Assembly: GCA_005788585.1 (NCBI GenBank)
Contig: SYBY01000034.1
Location: 1-5,569 of the forward strand
Direction of reading: 5' to 3'
DNA length: 5,569 nt
From: Actinomycetota bacterium
Lineage (GTDB): Bacteria; Actinomycetota; Thermoleophilia; Solirubrobacterales; Solirubrobacteraceae
The notes below the pieces were generated by a model, which was not told the DNA's origin, searched no databases, and worked only from the letters and a program-made list of their open reading frames with translations. Position 1 is the stretch's first letter. Each line of letters starts with the position of its first letter. This document shows, piece after piece, positions 4,871 through 5,569 of this stretch. The position numbers and the translations under genes are program-made.

Positions 4871-5143
4871 ATGTGCCGGAACATCCGAACGCTCTACAAC
4901 TTCGAGCCGCCGGCGACGGACGACGAGGTCCAGGCCGCGGCCCTGCAGTACGTCCGCAAGATCAGCGGGTCGACGAAGCCGTCGCAGGCGAACGCCGAGG
5001 CGTTCGCTCGTGCGGTGGAGGCCGTCGCCGCCGCGTCGCGGGAGCTGCTCGACAGCATGACCACGACCGCGCCGCCGAAGAACCGCGAGGTCGAGGCGGC
5101 GAAGATGCGCGCACGGGCTGCGAAGCGCTACCAGGCCGCCTGA
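4871..5143 (+). CDS. DUF2277 family protein
   Basis: A 90-residue cytoplasmic protein of unknown function. It opens with MCRNIRTLYNFEPPAT, the hallmark start of DUF2277, continues with ALQYVRKISGSTKPS (about 25-39), and ends in a charged helix containing REVEAAKMRARAAKR. The length matches the family, which is about 90 residues. The Met-Cys start is part of the conserved signature, which fixes the start codon and agrees with a leaderless transcript beginning at this ATG. No signal peptide or membrane segment is seen. The N-terminal Cys2 could be functional, but that is speculation. The gene stands alone between a divergent protease and a downstream ABC gene with its own promoter, so neighbours give no functional clue. 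Confidence 0.93.
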   Translation: MCRNIRTLYNFEPPATDDEVQAAALQYVRKISGSTKPSQANAEAFARAVEAVAAASRELLDSMTTTAPPKNREVEAAKMRARAAKRYQAA

Positions 5144-5149
5144 GCCCGT

Positions 5150-5176
5150 AGTCCTCCGCAGCACGGCGGGGGGACT
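5150..5176 (+). terminator. Hairpin after DUF2277, likely terminator
   Basis: AGTCCTCC (5150-5157) pairs with GGGGGACT (5169-5176), including one U.G pair. A further GC/GC (5158-5159 with 5166-5167) pairs across a one-base bulge, closing a six-base loop. It begins seven bases after the stop codon. There is no T-run, as is common for terminators in high-GC actinobacteria, so the call rests on stem strength and position. Confidence 0.4.
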
Positions 5177-5185
5177 CACCGGTCG

Positions 5186-5206
5186 CGCGCGCCGACCTGG
5201 CGCGCG
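5186..5206. repeat. GC-rich dyad abutting the ABC gene -10 box
   Basis: CGCGCGCC (5186-5193) and GGCGCGCG (5199-5206) are perfect arms around GACCT. The right arm ends on the base before the TACGCT box, so the dyad fills the space where a -35 and spacer would be. It could be an operator for the ABC gene or a second terminator hairpin for DUF2277. The alternating CG composition makes chance dyads more likely. Confidence 0.35.
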
Positions 5207-5212
5207 TACGCT
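5207..5212 (+). promoter_or_regulatory. Leaderless-type -10 box for the ABC ATPase gene
   Basis: TACGCT fits TAnnnT and is followed by exactly six bases (CCACCC) and the ATG at 5219, the same geometry as the box before DUF2277. No purine-rich ribosome-binding site lies upstream of the ATG, which strengthens the leaderless reading. No -35 is visible because the dyad at 5186-5206 occupies that position. Confidence 0.55.
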
Positions 5213-5218
5213 CCACCC

Positions 5219-5569
5219 ATGTCAGCACCCGGCGTCCCCGGCCCGCCGCCCCGGGGCTCCATCACACTCGAGGGCGTCGCCCGCCGCTACGTCGTCGGCG
5301 AGACCACGGTCACGGCGATCGAGGCCGTGGACCTCGTCGTCGAGCCCGGCGAGTTCGTCGTCATCCTGGGCCCATCGGGCTCGGGCAAGACCACGTTGCT
5401 GAACCTCATCGGCGCCCTGGACTCCCCCACCGACGGGCGGGTGGTCGTCGGCGGGCGCGACATCACGAGCGCCTCGCGCCGCGAGCTGTACGCGTTTCGC
5501 CGCCACACGGTCGGCTTCATCTTCCAGACGTTCAACCTCTTCCCCGGGCTCACCGCCCTGGAGAACGTC
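5219..5569 (+). CDS. ABC transporter ATP-binding protein, LolD/MacB type (partial)
   Basis: The first 117 residues of an ABC ATPase; the gene runs off the window end. The Walker A motif GPSGSGKTT is at 51-59 and the Q-loop glutamine is Gln103 in GFIFQTFNLFPGLTALENV. Strands around SITLEGVARRYVVGETTVTA carry the usual A-loop aromatic (Tyr24). LIGALDSPTDGRV after Walker A and FQTFNLFP at the Q-loop are typical of the LolD/MacB/FtsE-like family (COG1136). These ATPases work with FtsX-like permeases on lipoprotein, peptide or macrolide export, or on envelope functions. The signature motif, Walker B and the expected permease gene lie beyond the window, so the substrate cannot be guessed. The first ~13 residues are a Pro/Gly-rich extension. 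The start is supported by the leaderless-type promoter. Confidence 0.93.
   Translation, partial: MSAPGVPGPPPRGSITLEGVARRYVVGETTVTAIEAVDLVVEPGEFVVILGPSGSGKTTLLNLIGALDSPTDGRVVVGGRDITSASRRELYAFRRHTVGFIFQTFNLFPGLTALENV

Noticed and set aside
3797..5179. Minus-strand frame of 460 residues across the protease and DUF2277 genes
   Set aside because: It is Arg-rich shadow sequence overlapping two well-supported genes in other frames.
1..5569. CRISPR array, tRNA, rRNA, insertion sequence or transposase
   Set aside because: I saw no regularly spaced repeats, no cloverleaf-like segment, no rRNA-like stretch and no transposase motifs or terminal inverted repeats with target duplications.

Overview
The window is uniformly high-GC with strongly G/C-ending codons. 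It reads as chromosomal DNA of an actinobacterium. The S8 protease (signal peptide, Pro/Glu linker, basic beta-rich C-terminal domain), the short Lys/Gly/Ser-rich secreted protein and the TACnnT-type -10 boxes that lead straight into start codons suggest Thermoleophilia/Solirubrobacterales (Patulibacter, Conexibacter or Solirubrobacter-like). That placement is inference, not something the sequence proves. No mobile element, CRISPR array, tRNA or rRNA is visible.

Layout. 1-258: non-coding leader of an alkane-oxidation operon, with two inverted repeats that could be operators. 259-2350: a three-gene, translationally coupled operon of alkane 1-monooxygenase (AlkB), rubredoxin and a TetR regulator, joined by ATGA and GTGA overlaps. 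2351-2694: a dyad-rich stretch that probably holds a small convergent minus-strand gene (2359-2595) with a half DnaJ-type zinc-finger pattern, then a promoter region. 2695-3099: a small, very basic secreted protein. 3112-4767 (minus): a secreted subtilisin-like (S8) serine protease, convergent with the previous gene. 4871-5143: a DUF2277 protein, divergent from the protease. 5219-5569: the start of a LolD/MacB-type ABC transporter ATPase, cut by the window end.

How the genes work together. AlkB is an integral-membrane di-iron enzyme that hydroxylates the terminal carbon of n-alkanes using electrons from rubredoxin. The TetR protein is very likely the local regulator. The rubredoxin looks like the AlkG1 subtype. 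The AlkG2-type rubredoxin and the rubredoxin reductase that often accompany it in other actinobacteria are not in this operon, so the electron chain must be completed from elsewhere. The remaining genes appear to be separate transcription units. DUF2277 and the ABC ATPase both have a TACnnT box exactly six bases before the ATG, the geometry of leaderless mRNAs.

The most interesting non-coding signals are: a nested RNA structure in the rubredoxin tail that covers the tetR ribosome-binding site; a hairpin with a UGCG loop that contains the stop codons of both tetR and the convergent small gene; a 33-base near-perfect inverted repeat at 2419-2451; and the paired leaderless promoters.
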